64,000 nucleotides of DNA from Lepidodermella squamata (taxonomy: Eukaryota > Gastrotricha), in assembly GCA_047495785.1 (NCBI GenBank), contig JBLDXI010000043.1:372001-436000 (forward strand), in the 5' to 3' direction. Shown here one piece after another: positions 43,719-54,881 of the stretch. Both the position numbers and the translations under genes were made by a program. Each line of letters opens with the position of its first letter. Position 1 is the stretch's first letter. The notes below the pieces were generated by a model, which saw only the letters and a program-made list of their open reading frames with translations, searched no databases and was not told the DNA's origin.

Positions 43719-46149
43719 CTACTCAATTACTGCTTGTCCGACAGAAAAACTCGGAACAATCAAAGTAAGAAAAGTGGTAGCTGAAAGAATCAACGAAGAA
43801 AACGAAATAACAATGTATCGATCGACAAGTTTGTGTAGTACAGCGATAACTAACGAAGTGGACAGTGAAATCATTAGGGCGTTGATTACGCAAACAGAAA
43901 TGTAACTCAACTCAGGTATGTTGAATCTACCAACGATAAGCCGTAGTCTGATTGCAGACAATACACCTAGAATTAGGACTACAAGATTCAAACCGCCTAG
44001 GGATAAAATCCAAGCTAAATCATCCGAGTCTGATTCACAATCGAAAAAGAAACTTTCGATTACTTCATCCTTAGCCTCGACGAATTGGCTTGAGATTTTA
44101 GCCAAGCCGCATGTTAGGACTTGTGAACCCATCCAAATAGCAAGTAGAATGCAATGAATAAAACAGAAAATTGCAACAAATCCAATGCATGATTTTTCAA
44201 TCGATAGCATGTTCTCGATATTATGCTTATTAGAAATTGCAGGGTTCGGAAGTATCGAAGATGCTTGATCATCAACATAAATGATCGGGATATTGAGAGG
44301 TTTAACTAGGCTGTGACGCGATGCACTCTGTCGTAATCCATTTTTTGAGGATTTCCGGGCCGATGAAGTTTTCGCCAGGCTTTGATGCTTAACTTTCAAT
44401 TTAAGGACTGAAAGAGTGAAAGGCCTGAGCGATGCAACGCCGTAGATTAAACTTAGGCCAATAACAAGCAGTATGATTCGTATATTCCAAATAAAGTAAG
44501 GAAATTTCATGCAATCGGTTGAGAAAGAGATTGAAGCTAGATTACAGATCAAACAACCTATGAGCCCAAGATATTTCACCCGAGACATTCCACTAGAATC
44601 CTGAATCTTAGTGATCCGATAAATAGCCGCAGTTTCAACAAATGTTGTCAATGACGCTAGAACAACTACTGAATAAAATATCGAGACAGGAATAGTTTCG
44701 ATAATCTGGATGAATCGAACTTCATCACGGGGTGGTTTAGCCAGCCATATCGGGTCCCTGCGCTTTTTCAACCAATAGCTGTTTAAGGTATATCCAGAAG
44801 CATTGTCGAATTGATGCATTGTGTATAGCGATTGGAGTTTGTTTTCTATGGTCCAGTAACTGATGGTTTGAACATCCGCGTCCACCTCGCCGTATTTATT
44901 GTATCTGAACCTACCCCCTCTTAGCCCGATGTACTCGACTTTGATGGCCGTTTCGTTAGCCAATCGGCTGATGTATTGCGAATGGGTTGTCATGTTGCGA
45001 AGGGAGAGATTCAAAGTCTTCAGCTGCGTTTCAAGTGAGTCAAGCACAATCAGGGTCTGCAACAAGTTATCGTAGCAAAGAAAGCGCCACTCGTAGTCAT
45101 AGGTTCGCGTTGAGTAGTTTGAGTATTGATCGTAAATTCGATCGAAACTGGCTAAATTATGACCAAGTGGACTAGTAATATTTGGATCTGGAGAGGACAT
45201 TACCGCAGAAATCCAATAAGAATACTGAAATGGAAAAATCTAGATTACAACCCGAGAGTTTGGAAAAGCTTACCTTCATCTGCTCGAGAAACGTTGACCT
45301 TGGACAATCGGGCAAAACAGGATCAGGGAGGGATAACGGATCCGCAAAGGTACTACCAATCATTAAGAAAACATATCTCGGCCCAGTTAGTCCGAATTTG
45401 TAAGCTTGGCACAGGAACCTGAATACCAGCCTCGCGATTGTTGTTACAACAGACACAATCCTAACGTCACTCTGTTTCAGGGCCAAGATGTACTCATCAT
45501 CCATGTCCATGACAATGTCAAAATACCCGATAGAGAGGTTGGCAGAGTAAAGGGCGAGATTTTGTAAAATCGCAGCAGTTGTGTAGTCGAAAACCGAGCT
45601 TGGATTGGTTATGATTCCGAATCTTTGCCAGCCACCGATTTTTTGAATGAACATGACCTGAGCCATGGTCAATACTCGACTTGTTGATCTCGTCAGATAC
45701 AAATTCGGATATTTTGTTCTATCAGCCAAAAACGGGGAGGCACACATTGAGATGGTCAACGCGTTGAAGTGTTGTAGAGTTGGTGCCATTGCTTTACAGC
45801 CGCCGGAGAAAATATGCCCTGTTGTGATCGGCGATCGTATTTCGAGTGGCCTATCCCCGTCCTCGAAACTTCGGAAATAGTTGGCAGCTTGGCGAACAGC
45901 TTGAGTTCCAGCTGCCTCGTCTTCATGCTGAATCTCCACGTGATAGTCGGCTAGAATATCGCTGCGGTTGTTAGCAGCGTCAACAGCGATTTTCGCGCCA
46001 AGGTAACAGCCGAGACCTGTTGAAGGCGGATTGCCTGTTATCGCATTGAGCATCAATATCGACAGCCTTTGTTTAGTGTATTGTTGGGATGAAGCGATGA
46101 AAATCGCTAAAATTTGGATTTGTATTGCAGCGAAACGCTTGAAACCCAT
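43719..46149 (-). CDS. GABA-B-like class C GPCR, paralog 1
   Basis: Two exons (46149-45274, 45224-43719; 49-nt intron, phase 0) give 793 residues. After a hydrophobic N-terminus comes a periplasmic-binding-fold ligand domain (LMLNAITGNPPSTGLG, then YPNLYLTRSTSR), then the membrane domain. GABA-B features are PPRDEV just before TM1 and RIILLVIGLSLIYG in TM3, the equivalent of R.WLLTVGFTLAFG. Two things are odd: the loop between TM3 and TM4 is about 70 residues, and the protein stops about ten residues after TM7, with no cytoplasmic tail or coiled coil. One ligand-domain motif reads GHIFSGG where paralogs 2 and 3 have GPIFS. The ligand cannot be inferred. It is head-to-head with the channel at 46969. 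Confidence 0.88.
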
Positions 46150-46968
46150 ATTGCTTTATTGCTTTATTGCTTTATTGACTTCGATTGTCCTACTGTCCAT
46201 AAGGTGGCGTTGAAAACACTGTCACTTATCATTCACGGACGAATACTGTACATTACTCTATTCATAGGCTTAAAAGCAGGAAGCAGTCAGCGGAGGCTGT
46301 TTGTCTTCAACAGGATTATATCCGCGTCCCAAGTTTCGGTTGATCTTTTACATTTCAGGCAATATGATAGCAATATTTAGGCTCCTCAGGTCACATAATG
46401 ACATTGTGAAATCTCGATTCGATGTCCCTCACAGGTGCCTTGTAGTACCGTGCCCGAGGCTTTCCCCTTATACAACCTGATTATTTTCATTCAACTAATT
46501 ATTCCTAGTTATTTTAAAGAAGGGACGGAAATAAAGCATTTCGCTTCGTAATAATTGTTTTTAGAATATTGATTGTTGGCTGACTGACTTCATTATGTCG
46601 CTTCTATTAATTACACAGCCAAATCGGCCGACATACCCCGCCTCGCAGATCTAAAATATGAGGATAATAGCGGAGTTCCCAGTTTAAATTAAATGTCAGC
46701 TTGTCCCCGGATCGGAAAGCGATCACTCTCGGCAACGTAATGCGCGTCAAGTGGTGAGCCGTCACGATTTTGAGTTGATTCCATCGATTTTAATCTTGGC
46801 TAAGAAATTGCAGGATTATAACAAATACGCGTTTTTTAATGAATCTTCAAGCAGGCGTCCAAACGTCACATTTTAACCGGGATTTTTCCGAGAAGAAATC
46901 TTCGAGTGAAACATTCTCTTCGGACGATTAGAGATTAGATGTACATTTTTTAGTAACGGGTCACGGGA
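46150..46968. promoter_or_regulatory. Shared 819-bp intergenic region of divergent receptor and channel
   Basis: GABA-B-like receptor 1 (-) and the Cys-loop channel (+) start from opposite sides of this region, so it must contain both promoters. No distinct core promoter elements could be identified by eye. Confidence 0.45.
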
Positions 46969-48268
46969 ATGAGAGTGCTAACGGCTTTATTCGGATCGGC
47001 AGCCCTTTTGCTGGCAATCTGCGTGAAAGTAAGCATTGCTGAAGCAAACGCAAGCGAAGTGTTTCTCGACATCGATCCGAACGATATGCGAGATCAGTTT
47101 TTCAAGCTCTGCCCAATAGCTAAAGCAAGCAATCTCCCGGCGGCCTACCACAGGCAAATAAAAAACTTCTCGATACCCATCAAAAGTTACCTACTGTCCA
47201 GTTTACTAAACGTGAACGAAGTTAGCGACGTAGCCATGAGGTTCGCATAGTTTCAACCTTGCAATTTTTTCCAAGTTCTAGAATTTTAGCATGACCGTCG
47301 CAATGATTTTACGGATTTATTGGGATATGCCGTGCGGTAAAGATTTGAGGAGCCAACTTATGCCAGAATATGTGAAATACGACCAGAAAAATCTCGACAG
47401 GATACTGTTTGAAATTCCAACTGACGACCTTTGGTGGCCGGACATGCAACATATCAACGCAATCGGAGAATCTCGACCCATGAGAGCGTAAAAGACTTCT
47501 CCCATCATTAAACATTTTTTCAATTTCAACCCTTACAGTGAGAAAACGATTAAAGTTCGGCCGTTTCAAGTTCCTGGGCCGAAATTCGCCATGTACGCTG
47601 TGAGGTCATTCACGTCAAATTGCTATCGCTTCAAATACACGAAGTTTCCATTCGACTACGCAACCTGTACCTTCGAGTTCGAAAACGAGAACCTTAGCAA
47701 TGAAGTCGATATCGAAATTGCTTCAGTCTCAATCGCCAATAACTACAAGCCCCTTCGCGATGATGACATTTGGGAGTTCGTGAGCTACAATGGATCGGCG
47801 TTCGATGCTGGGGGCTACCTTCATGTTACCCTTAGCCTTACCCTGAAGCGAAAATATCAATACTATGTTGGGAGTGTTTTCATACCGATGTTCACTCTGT
47901 TCATTCTTCAGGTCTCATCGCTGACTTTGGACCCTCGCCACCCCGATCGGCCGAACTTTTGTGTAACCGTTAACCTATCAGTCGCAGTTATGCTGACGCT
48001 TGTGTATTCGCTGATCCCTCGAACTGCGGAGGAGGTGTATCTTATCAACGTTCTAATCAGTTTTATGATGATCTGCGCAATTCTAACGGGTTACGCTCTG
48101 ACTTCGTGCAGCTTGAGCGAGGCGAAGGTGGCACGTCAAATTGTTGGCCAGCGTTTCGTTGTTGGAGGCTTGAGAATTATCAGATTCATGGATGTGGTCG
48201 TTGGCTTGCTTTCGCTGATAACCGGTCTAACAGTTTGCGCTTATTACGGCTCGAAAATGCTGTCGTAG
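46969..48268 (+). CDS. Cys-loop ligand-gated ion channel subunit
   Basis: Three exons (46969-47240, 47290-47487, 47539-48268; introns of 49 and 51 nt) join in phase to 399 residues. Order: signal peptide (about 1-25), ligand-binding domain, Cys-loop with FPFDYATC, M1 (YVGSVFIPMFTLFILQV), M2 after the HPDRPNFC motif, M3, a very short cytoplasmic loop of about 30 residues, and M4 at the C-terminus. The Cys-loop has 14 residues between the cysteines where the family standard is 13. There is no vicinal cysteine pair, so it is not an alpha-type acetylcholine subunit. Ion selectivity cannot be read off this divergent M2. It is expected to form pentameric channels at the cell surface. Confidence 0.88.
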
Positions 48269-48616
48269 AGTCTTAGAACGACATAAGCTGGATATCTCGT
48301 ATAAGTCTGGATAACAGTATTCTCGTAGCAAATGCTAGCCATCTTTTATTTATTCAAATCAGAGTTGGAAAACATGCAAAACCGCGTGCCTGGCCCACAG
48401 GAAATTTTTGAGAAATATGGGAAACTTAGGAAATTTTCGTTCGCAAAAGTTGCAAAAGTTGCATAATTTTGCTAGGAGTCATTTTTGGCTAGTATATGTT
48501 GAAAATTGGTCCGCAGGAAATAGCGCATGTTTTCCAGCTCTGATTCAAATTATAGGTCACTACATATTGTGAAGATTTCAGTAATCCCTTCATCTGGTTT
48601 GCACATTTCAGTTTAC
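48269..48616. other. Convergent 3' spacer
   Basis: Spacer of 348 bp between the ends of the channel (+) and GABA-B-like receptor 2 (-). No gene is recognised. Confidence 0.5.
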
Positions 48617-51119
48617 CTATTCGCTACTTCTCGCGTCTCTTTTACGAAATAAGGGAAGAAGCCAAGTGGAGCTCGTCGAACTTGATAGAATCAGCGCTGC
48701 AAAAGCTATTGTAATGAATCTCGAAACTTGGCTCCTCAGAGCTATTAAAACCAGAAACGAAGCCAAGGTGATAGAAGTGGCATTGATCACTGAAATGCTG
48801 ATAAGATTCAGCTCGGGAACTTCTAGCTTCGAAGAAATCAGGCGAAGTCTCAGCACAGCTAGTATGCCAGCCACTAGCATTGCCAAGTGAAATCCGAACA
48901 GGCCAAACATCCATTTCGAATCATGTTCACCAGTATTGCAAGCCGTATGAAAAGTATTGATGACTAAGTCTTCCGCCTCAACTATCTTCTGTGCTATCTT
49001 CACCAAGTCGCAGTAACCATTTGAGCCTCCAAACCAAACAGCTAGAAAGATTGAATTCAGCACTGTTGTCACAAGTATAAAAAATACGCAGGATTTGTCG
49101 ATTGCCGAGATTTTCCTGAAGAAAAATTTCGATCGAAATTGATTTGACATCGTTCGGCGAGATGGTGGGTCCTCGGCTTGATAATACGCTCTGTTCCTCG
49201 CTGTGAACGTGTTAGTTCTGGAATATGATGACAATGGGATACTAACTGAAGCTATCGCGCTTGATTTGAATGACTTCAACGCTAGTATGATCGCTCGAGT
49301 AGAGACTGAGCTGAAAATCAGAGATAAGCCCACAACCAACAGGATAATACGAATCTTCCATAGCATTACGGAGTACATCGATGTTTTAATCGAAAAAGAG
49401 ATGCCAGCGGCATTGGTGATCAAACAACCGACGATCCCAGCCGATTTTACCCGGCCAAAAGATGAATCATCCTCTTTTATCATTTGAAGCCTTACAATGC
49501 CAGAAATCTGTACGAAACTGATTATGGACCCAAGTATTGCCACTAGGTACAACACTGAAACAGGGATTTCTTCGATTTCCGAAAAGACCTGAATTCTATC
49601 CCTAGGCGGTTGGCCATCTTCTGTGTGCCAAGAAGGTTCTCGATTCTTTTGCAGCCAGTAGCTTTCCATGGTATAGCCAGATGCATTCGAAAACTGATTA
49701 ACCGTGAAAAGAGACTGAAGTTTAGCTTCAGGTGACCAGTAACTAATAGTTTGAACATCAGCATCAACTTCGCCTTTGGAATTGTATTTAAAGCTTCCCA
49801 TTCTAAGGCCTGTATACTCAATTGTTGTCGCAGTTAGATTCACTATTTCGCTGATCAATTTAGAATGGCTTTTCATGTCTCTCAGCGATAGGTTGGCTTT
49901 TCGAAGTTTCGTCTCAGTTTGGTTGAGGATTAGAAGACCCTGTAACATGGTGTCGTAGCATAAGAATCGCCATTCGTAGTCGTAAGTTCGCTGTGAGTAA
50001 TTAGAGTATCGATCGTAGATTTTGTCAAACTCAACGGACGTGTGGCCGACTGCAGTCATAACATTGACATCAGGTGCAGACATCACCGGCGCAATCCAAT
50101 AAGAAAACTGGAAAATAGCGAAAAAATCACGTTACTCGCTTAAATTAGCTGCAAATTTTTTCATGACTAAGCTCTACAACTCAGGTCAAAAACTTCGAAC
50201 TCACCTTAAGCTGTTGTAGGAACGTTTGTTTCGAGCAACCAGGAAGGATTTGGTCACCCATAGTCAAAGGATCCGCAAACGTGCTTCCAATCATTATGAA
50301 AACATATCTCGGCCCAGTTAGTCCGAATTTGTAAGCTTGGCACAGGAACCTGAATACCAGCCTCGCGAGAGAGGTTACAACAGACACAATCCTAACGTCA
50401 GTCTGCTGTAACGCTAAGATGTACTCATCATCCATATCCATGACAATGTCGAAATACCCGATAGAGAGATTCGCAGAGTAAAGGGCGAGATTTTGTAAGA
50501 TTGCAGCTGTTGTATAGTCGTAGACCGAGCTTGGATTGGTTATGATACCGAATCTTTGCCATCCACCGATTTTTTGAACGAACATAACCTGAGCCGTGGT
50601 CAAGACGCGGCTAGTCGATCTCATAAGATACAAATTCGGATATTTTGTTCGGTCGCTGAGAAACGGAACGGAACAGCCAGTTGAAAGGCCGACTGAGTTG
50701 ATGTGGTGAAGAAATGGCCCCATGGCCTTACATCCGCCTGAAAAAATTGGACCTACTATGATTGGAGATTGAACTGCGTCTTTGTTTTCGAAGCTTCTGC
50801 TAAATTCAGCAGCTTTCCGTGCCGATTGAGACCCGGCAGCTTCATCTTCGTGTTGAATCTCGATGTGGTAGTCTGATAGGAAATCTGAATGGCTATTAGC
50901 TGCATCGACAGCGATTTCCGCGCCGAGATAGCAACCGAGACCGGTAGAGGGCGGATTACCAGTTATCGCATTCAGCATTAAAACTGATAATGTGGTTATA
51001 TTTTGCGTCAAAACTTGATTGACAGAATGCAGCAATAAGAGCGCGGTAATTGCAGCACACATTTTCTGAGAAGAACTCTTTTCTTCAATGATTGCGAAGC
51101 TCTTAAAACTTTGATTCAT
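48617..51119 (-). CDS. GABA-B-like class C GPCR, paralog 2
   Basis: Two exons (51119-50205, 50107-48617; 97-nt intron at the same position and phase as in the paralogs), 801 residues. The ligand domain has VGPIFSGGCKAM and YPNLYLMRSTSR; the membrane domain has PPRDRIQV before TM1 and RIILLVVGLSLIF in TM3. The stretch of nucleotides encoding the middle of the ligand domain (50.3-50.65 kb) is strikingly similar to that of paralog 1 (45.4-45.75 kb), whereas the membrane domain is much more diverged, suggesting recent gene conversion of the ligand domain. The expanded TM3-TM4 loop and lack of a C-terminal tail are as in paralog 1. Confidence 0.88.
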
Positions 51120-52297
51120 TATCGAACAAACCTAGCCTAATGGAGAGAAATGATTAGCCAGATTAGATATCTCAAGTTGACTTTTGAAATGAGACATTCA
51201 TGAGATGATACGCTATCACAAATAGCTCTCTAAATTGAACTCGATGACGGACCAATTGGTCTCGAATGTCTTGGGCATATTTTTTAGAATTTCAAAGCTC
51301 ACATGAACTTTTATTCTTTCGAAGACCTGTTCTCCATGACTGTATGAGCAGGTCAAAAGTCAAAACACTCATCTGAAGAACCCGGTACATAGCACGAACA
51401 GAAAGAAGCGGCTTCTTTTCTTTTGTGTACGCTGCGCCCACTGACATATCTCGTCAAAACTGCGCCCAGGAAAATTCGCCAACAAGTTTTCGTCATACTC
51501 CGTCGAGTAGACACGCAGTCGCCTTGAGGTAGGGAAGCCGCCTGCCCGTAAAGAACTAACCAAGAGGTTCCAATATCGATTCTTATCCCGGACCAACTGC
51601 AAGCAACTGCAACTTTCCCAGCCGGACCAACTGCAAAATCGAACCGCTCGACAACCACTCCCGAACTTGCGAACAGAAGCCAACCGAACGTGCTCTTCCG
51701 GGAGCTTATATATCACTCAATACATCACGCGGAAGCGGCGCAGGGCACAAGCAGGGCACAAAAGCTGCCTAATACCCAATAAATACATTCGTGCCAGGTT
51801 TCCAGGATTTCAAACTGCCCACCCTCAAATAGTAGCCAATTTCTGCAAATTTTAGGGTCACCCAAATCGTTAGAAGCCCGGGTTTCAATTTGAGGCGATA
51901 CGGTATTCTCCAGATACAACGTTACCATTTTAGCCTTGGGCCATATTGTACCTGCGACGAAAATGTAGCAATGTATAGGCGTGCAGAAGAAAATCTCGAG
52001 GCCAGCTTTTTCCTTCTGAAAAATATCCTTTATTTAATATATTTTTTTGTGAAGCAACGATTGATATTACTATTCCAGCAAAAAGCAACAACAGCTTTAC
52101 TATCATTCAGTGCTGCATTACATGGCCTCGTGCACGACTCGTGACACAATTGAAAGGCTATATTTGGGTTTAGGCTCATGTTATTTGGCGGACATACTGT
52201 ACATCAAATGTCCTTCACATTGTGCTTGAATACTCGAAAGTTAACAATAATAATTCATATGGGATGATAGCGAGCGGCGAATATTCCATTTGTTTCT
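51120..52297. other. Intergenic, no gene recognised
   Basis: Upstream of receptor paralog 2 and downstream of the EGF-ankyrin gene. Open frames at 51.35-51.9 kb lack recognisable domains or splice context. Confidence 0.5.
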
Positions 52298-54084
52298 TCA
52301 ACCTGAAGGAATGAACGATTGAATCAAATCCCGCATTTCAGTTGTGCCAGCGTCATCCAAGGGTGTGTTATTATTGCTGTTCTTCACTGTGGGGCTAGCG
52401 CCGTTTTTCAGCAGCACCCTAGCAGCTTCCACGTTCTTGTAAAACGCCGCCAGATGCAACGGCGTGTTGCTATATTGGTCTTCTTTCAAATTGACATCTG
52501 CGCCTCGGCTGATGAACAGGCTGACAATCGTCGCTCGTTCAGCTGACATGTCAGTGCCCTGGCAGACACGATGCAACAACGCGCCGTTTTGCACGGCACC
52601 GTACAGAGCAGGATCGCGTTTATTCGGATCGAAGCTTCCGCCGGTCGCCGAGTCAATCGCCTCGACTAGTTGCCGCACTTTGCTAACGTCCGCATCAAAA
52701 CTCGCCTGTCCAAGCAGTGTGTACAGTTCATCCGTCGGGATTTTTGTCTGAAATGTGCAAGAAACAATGAATAAGATCATATAAAGGTATCCCCAGAGCC
52801 TCAATGTAGAAGTTTTAGGGACCAGGAATCTGCTTCTTTATTCAGCAGTATCATGCAACCATATACAAGTTGTGTTTGGGGAAAAATGTGCTGCTTACCG
52901 CTGAAACGAAACAGTGATTGATTGATGAGAAAAATTAAGCAATCGAAGCTTACTGCATAAATCGTCCCTCCAACCTGCCTTGCACTGGCATGCTGTTTTC
53001 GATTCTCCACAAGTGCCGCCATTTTGACAATTCAGGCTGCAACTCTCTGTAGGCAAATCGACCAGAATTGAATCAGAAAAATGTAAACTTTTGCATCGAT
53101 CAACGATCAACGAGAAATTTAATATTGTCAAGTGAAATTTAATTTTCATCCCGTTACATCACCTGAATACCGCTATTTTTCGTTTCATCTTAAACTGACG
53201 TAGGAAGCTTATACTTACGATCTGTTCAAAGATCAATGACACTCATACCCAGCTGGGATCATAAAATCATTGAAAGAATCTTGCGAGATAGCTAGGAATT
53301 TATTGGAGATTCGAAACAACCTCAGTTATAAATTTTGTGAACCCCCAAATTAAATTGGGTTTAATCCCGAAGGAATTCTCAAGTTTAAAAGATATATTAT
53401 CAATAAACTAACTGCAATCGGTACCGCTCCATGCGTTAAGGCAGGTGCATATTCCCCAGGGACCGCATGTTCCGCCATTTGCACACGTGCACGCTATTAT
53501 GATGAAAGCGTTGAATACAAAGCAAAGTCTAGTCGGAAATACCACCAAGAAACTCACTGTCGCAAGTTGGTCCAGAGTATGCGTTGAAGCAAGTGCAAAT
53601 TTTCGGACCTGAGCAGAATCCACCGTTGTTACACGGGTTCGGCAAACAAGCAGCTGTGATATCAACCCGTGATAACTTTCGACTGGGAGAGCGATGAGTG
53701 GCTTACATGTGTTGCAATTCTGCCCAGTCCATCCCGGAAAACAGTAGCACTTGTTCAGGCCGATGCACGTTCCACCGTTTTGGCACCACTGATCGCTGCA
53801 GTTGATAATAACTAGCACAGGCAGGATGTTCCTTCTTCTTGTCACCTCTAAACAATTTAATCGCTTACACTTATCGCACAGCGTACCGTTGTAACCAGAT
53901 GGGCATCGGCACGTACCGGCCGCTGAGTCGTATGTGCCTCCATTTAGGCACGTCTTCACCTTCAAGTAACATGAAAATCTCAGGTTTTCTTCTGATAGCT
54001 ACATAAGACGAGTCATAACGAGACTCACCGTTGCAGTTTCTTTCACAGTTGATGGGCTACATCCATCGCTTTCGATGATCGAAA
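52298..54084 (-). CDS. Five EGF repeats plus ankyrin repeats, 5' end not resolved
   Basis: Exons on the minus strand: 54084-54029, 53959-53871 (EGF1), 53795-53707 (EGF2), 53653-53558 (EGF3), 53493-53413 (EGF4), 53046-52954 (EGF5), a 2-nt exon 52900-52899, and 52747-52298 (ankyrin). EGF modules show C..NGGTC....C.C..GW.G..C; EGF2 to EGF5 are each one exon, and the introns after EGF2 to EGF5 are phase 1. The ankyrin exon begins in phase 0, so joining it to EGF5 needs two extra bases, supplied by CG between perfect splice sites. The ankyrin part has a distinctive lead-in (VRQLVEAIDSATGGSFDPN) and two or three repeats (ADVNLKEDQYSNTPLHLAA). A signal-peptide exon should lie upstream of 54084 but was not fixed. 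EGF arrays are normally extracellular and ankyrin repeats intracellular; no membrane helix lies between them, so localisation is unclear. Confidence 0.72.
52899..52900 (-). other. Candidate 2-nt microexon
   Basis: On the minus strand the text TTTCGTTTCAG|CG|GTAAGC holds a good acceptor and donor two bases apart. Including CG turns the phase-1 end of EGF5 (TGC A) and the phase-0 ankyrin exon (ACA AAA) into an open frame, C-T-T-K. Skipping it gives a stop after six codons; retaining the following intron also gives a stop. Confidence 0.5.
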
Positions 54085-54881
54085 CTAAATTATTAGCGAA
54101 AGTAAAATACGGTTACTTGAAAGAATGTCGCAATTTGCCTGTAACGAGAAAAAGCTGCAGGATCATAATTAGCTGAAATTGACAGGCTTGATGATAAATA
54201 AAAAGCTGTGGGCAAGAGTTTGAGCTTTGAAAATTGTTGAGGGTTGCGTCGCCAGAAACCTATTATAATTAATATGTCGCATGCAATTGTACCCCTCATC
54301 ACGTGGCTCATCCAGCCCGCGTTGTATCGTGGCCACTTTTATTTGCACGCTTCATATTAAATATCTTGCACGAATGCGGAGAAGTTAGTTAACTCATCCA
54401 CGAACGACGAAAGTAAATTAAAGCAATAAAGTAAATTAAAGTGGACGAAAGAAAAAAGTTTCTCTTTTCCAGAAACGTCCTTTCCTTCTATTAACATTTC
54501 AGGCGTAGAATGTTGAGATGTTGAGACCAGCAAATATTGATTACTGAAGATTTGGGCCATCTCTCACCTGCCGAATCGCGCTATGCTTCCAGTCCAAAAA
54601 GAAATCTTTTTTAATTCAGTTTTCGGGTAGAGGTAACGCGTCGCAACTTCGCACTATGATGATGCAGTTCACGTGATTACGCTCGGATCTCTGTTTAAAT
54701 TTTAAATCCATCCGATTCAAAGATGATTGGCGATTTATGAAAACTGAAGGAATCACAATCGCTGTTTTATTACAAAATCACAAAATTTGAAGGCAAAAAG
54801 CGATGATTTCAATAGTTTCACCGACGTATAGATTATCCCAATGTCAAATAAATCAATAACTCGGCCGGCACAACTTTTTAA
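54085..54881. other. Intergenic, probably with the 5' exon of the EGF-ankyrin gene
   Basis: A signal-peptide exon ending in phase 1 is expected here on the minus strand but I could not pick one confidently. A minus-strand AATAAA at about 54766-54771 fits the neighbouring secreted-protein gene. Confidence 0.4.
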
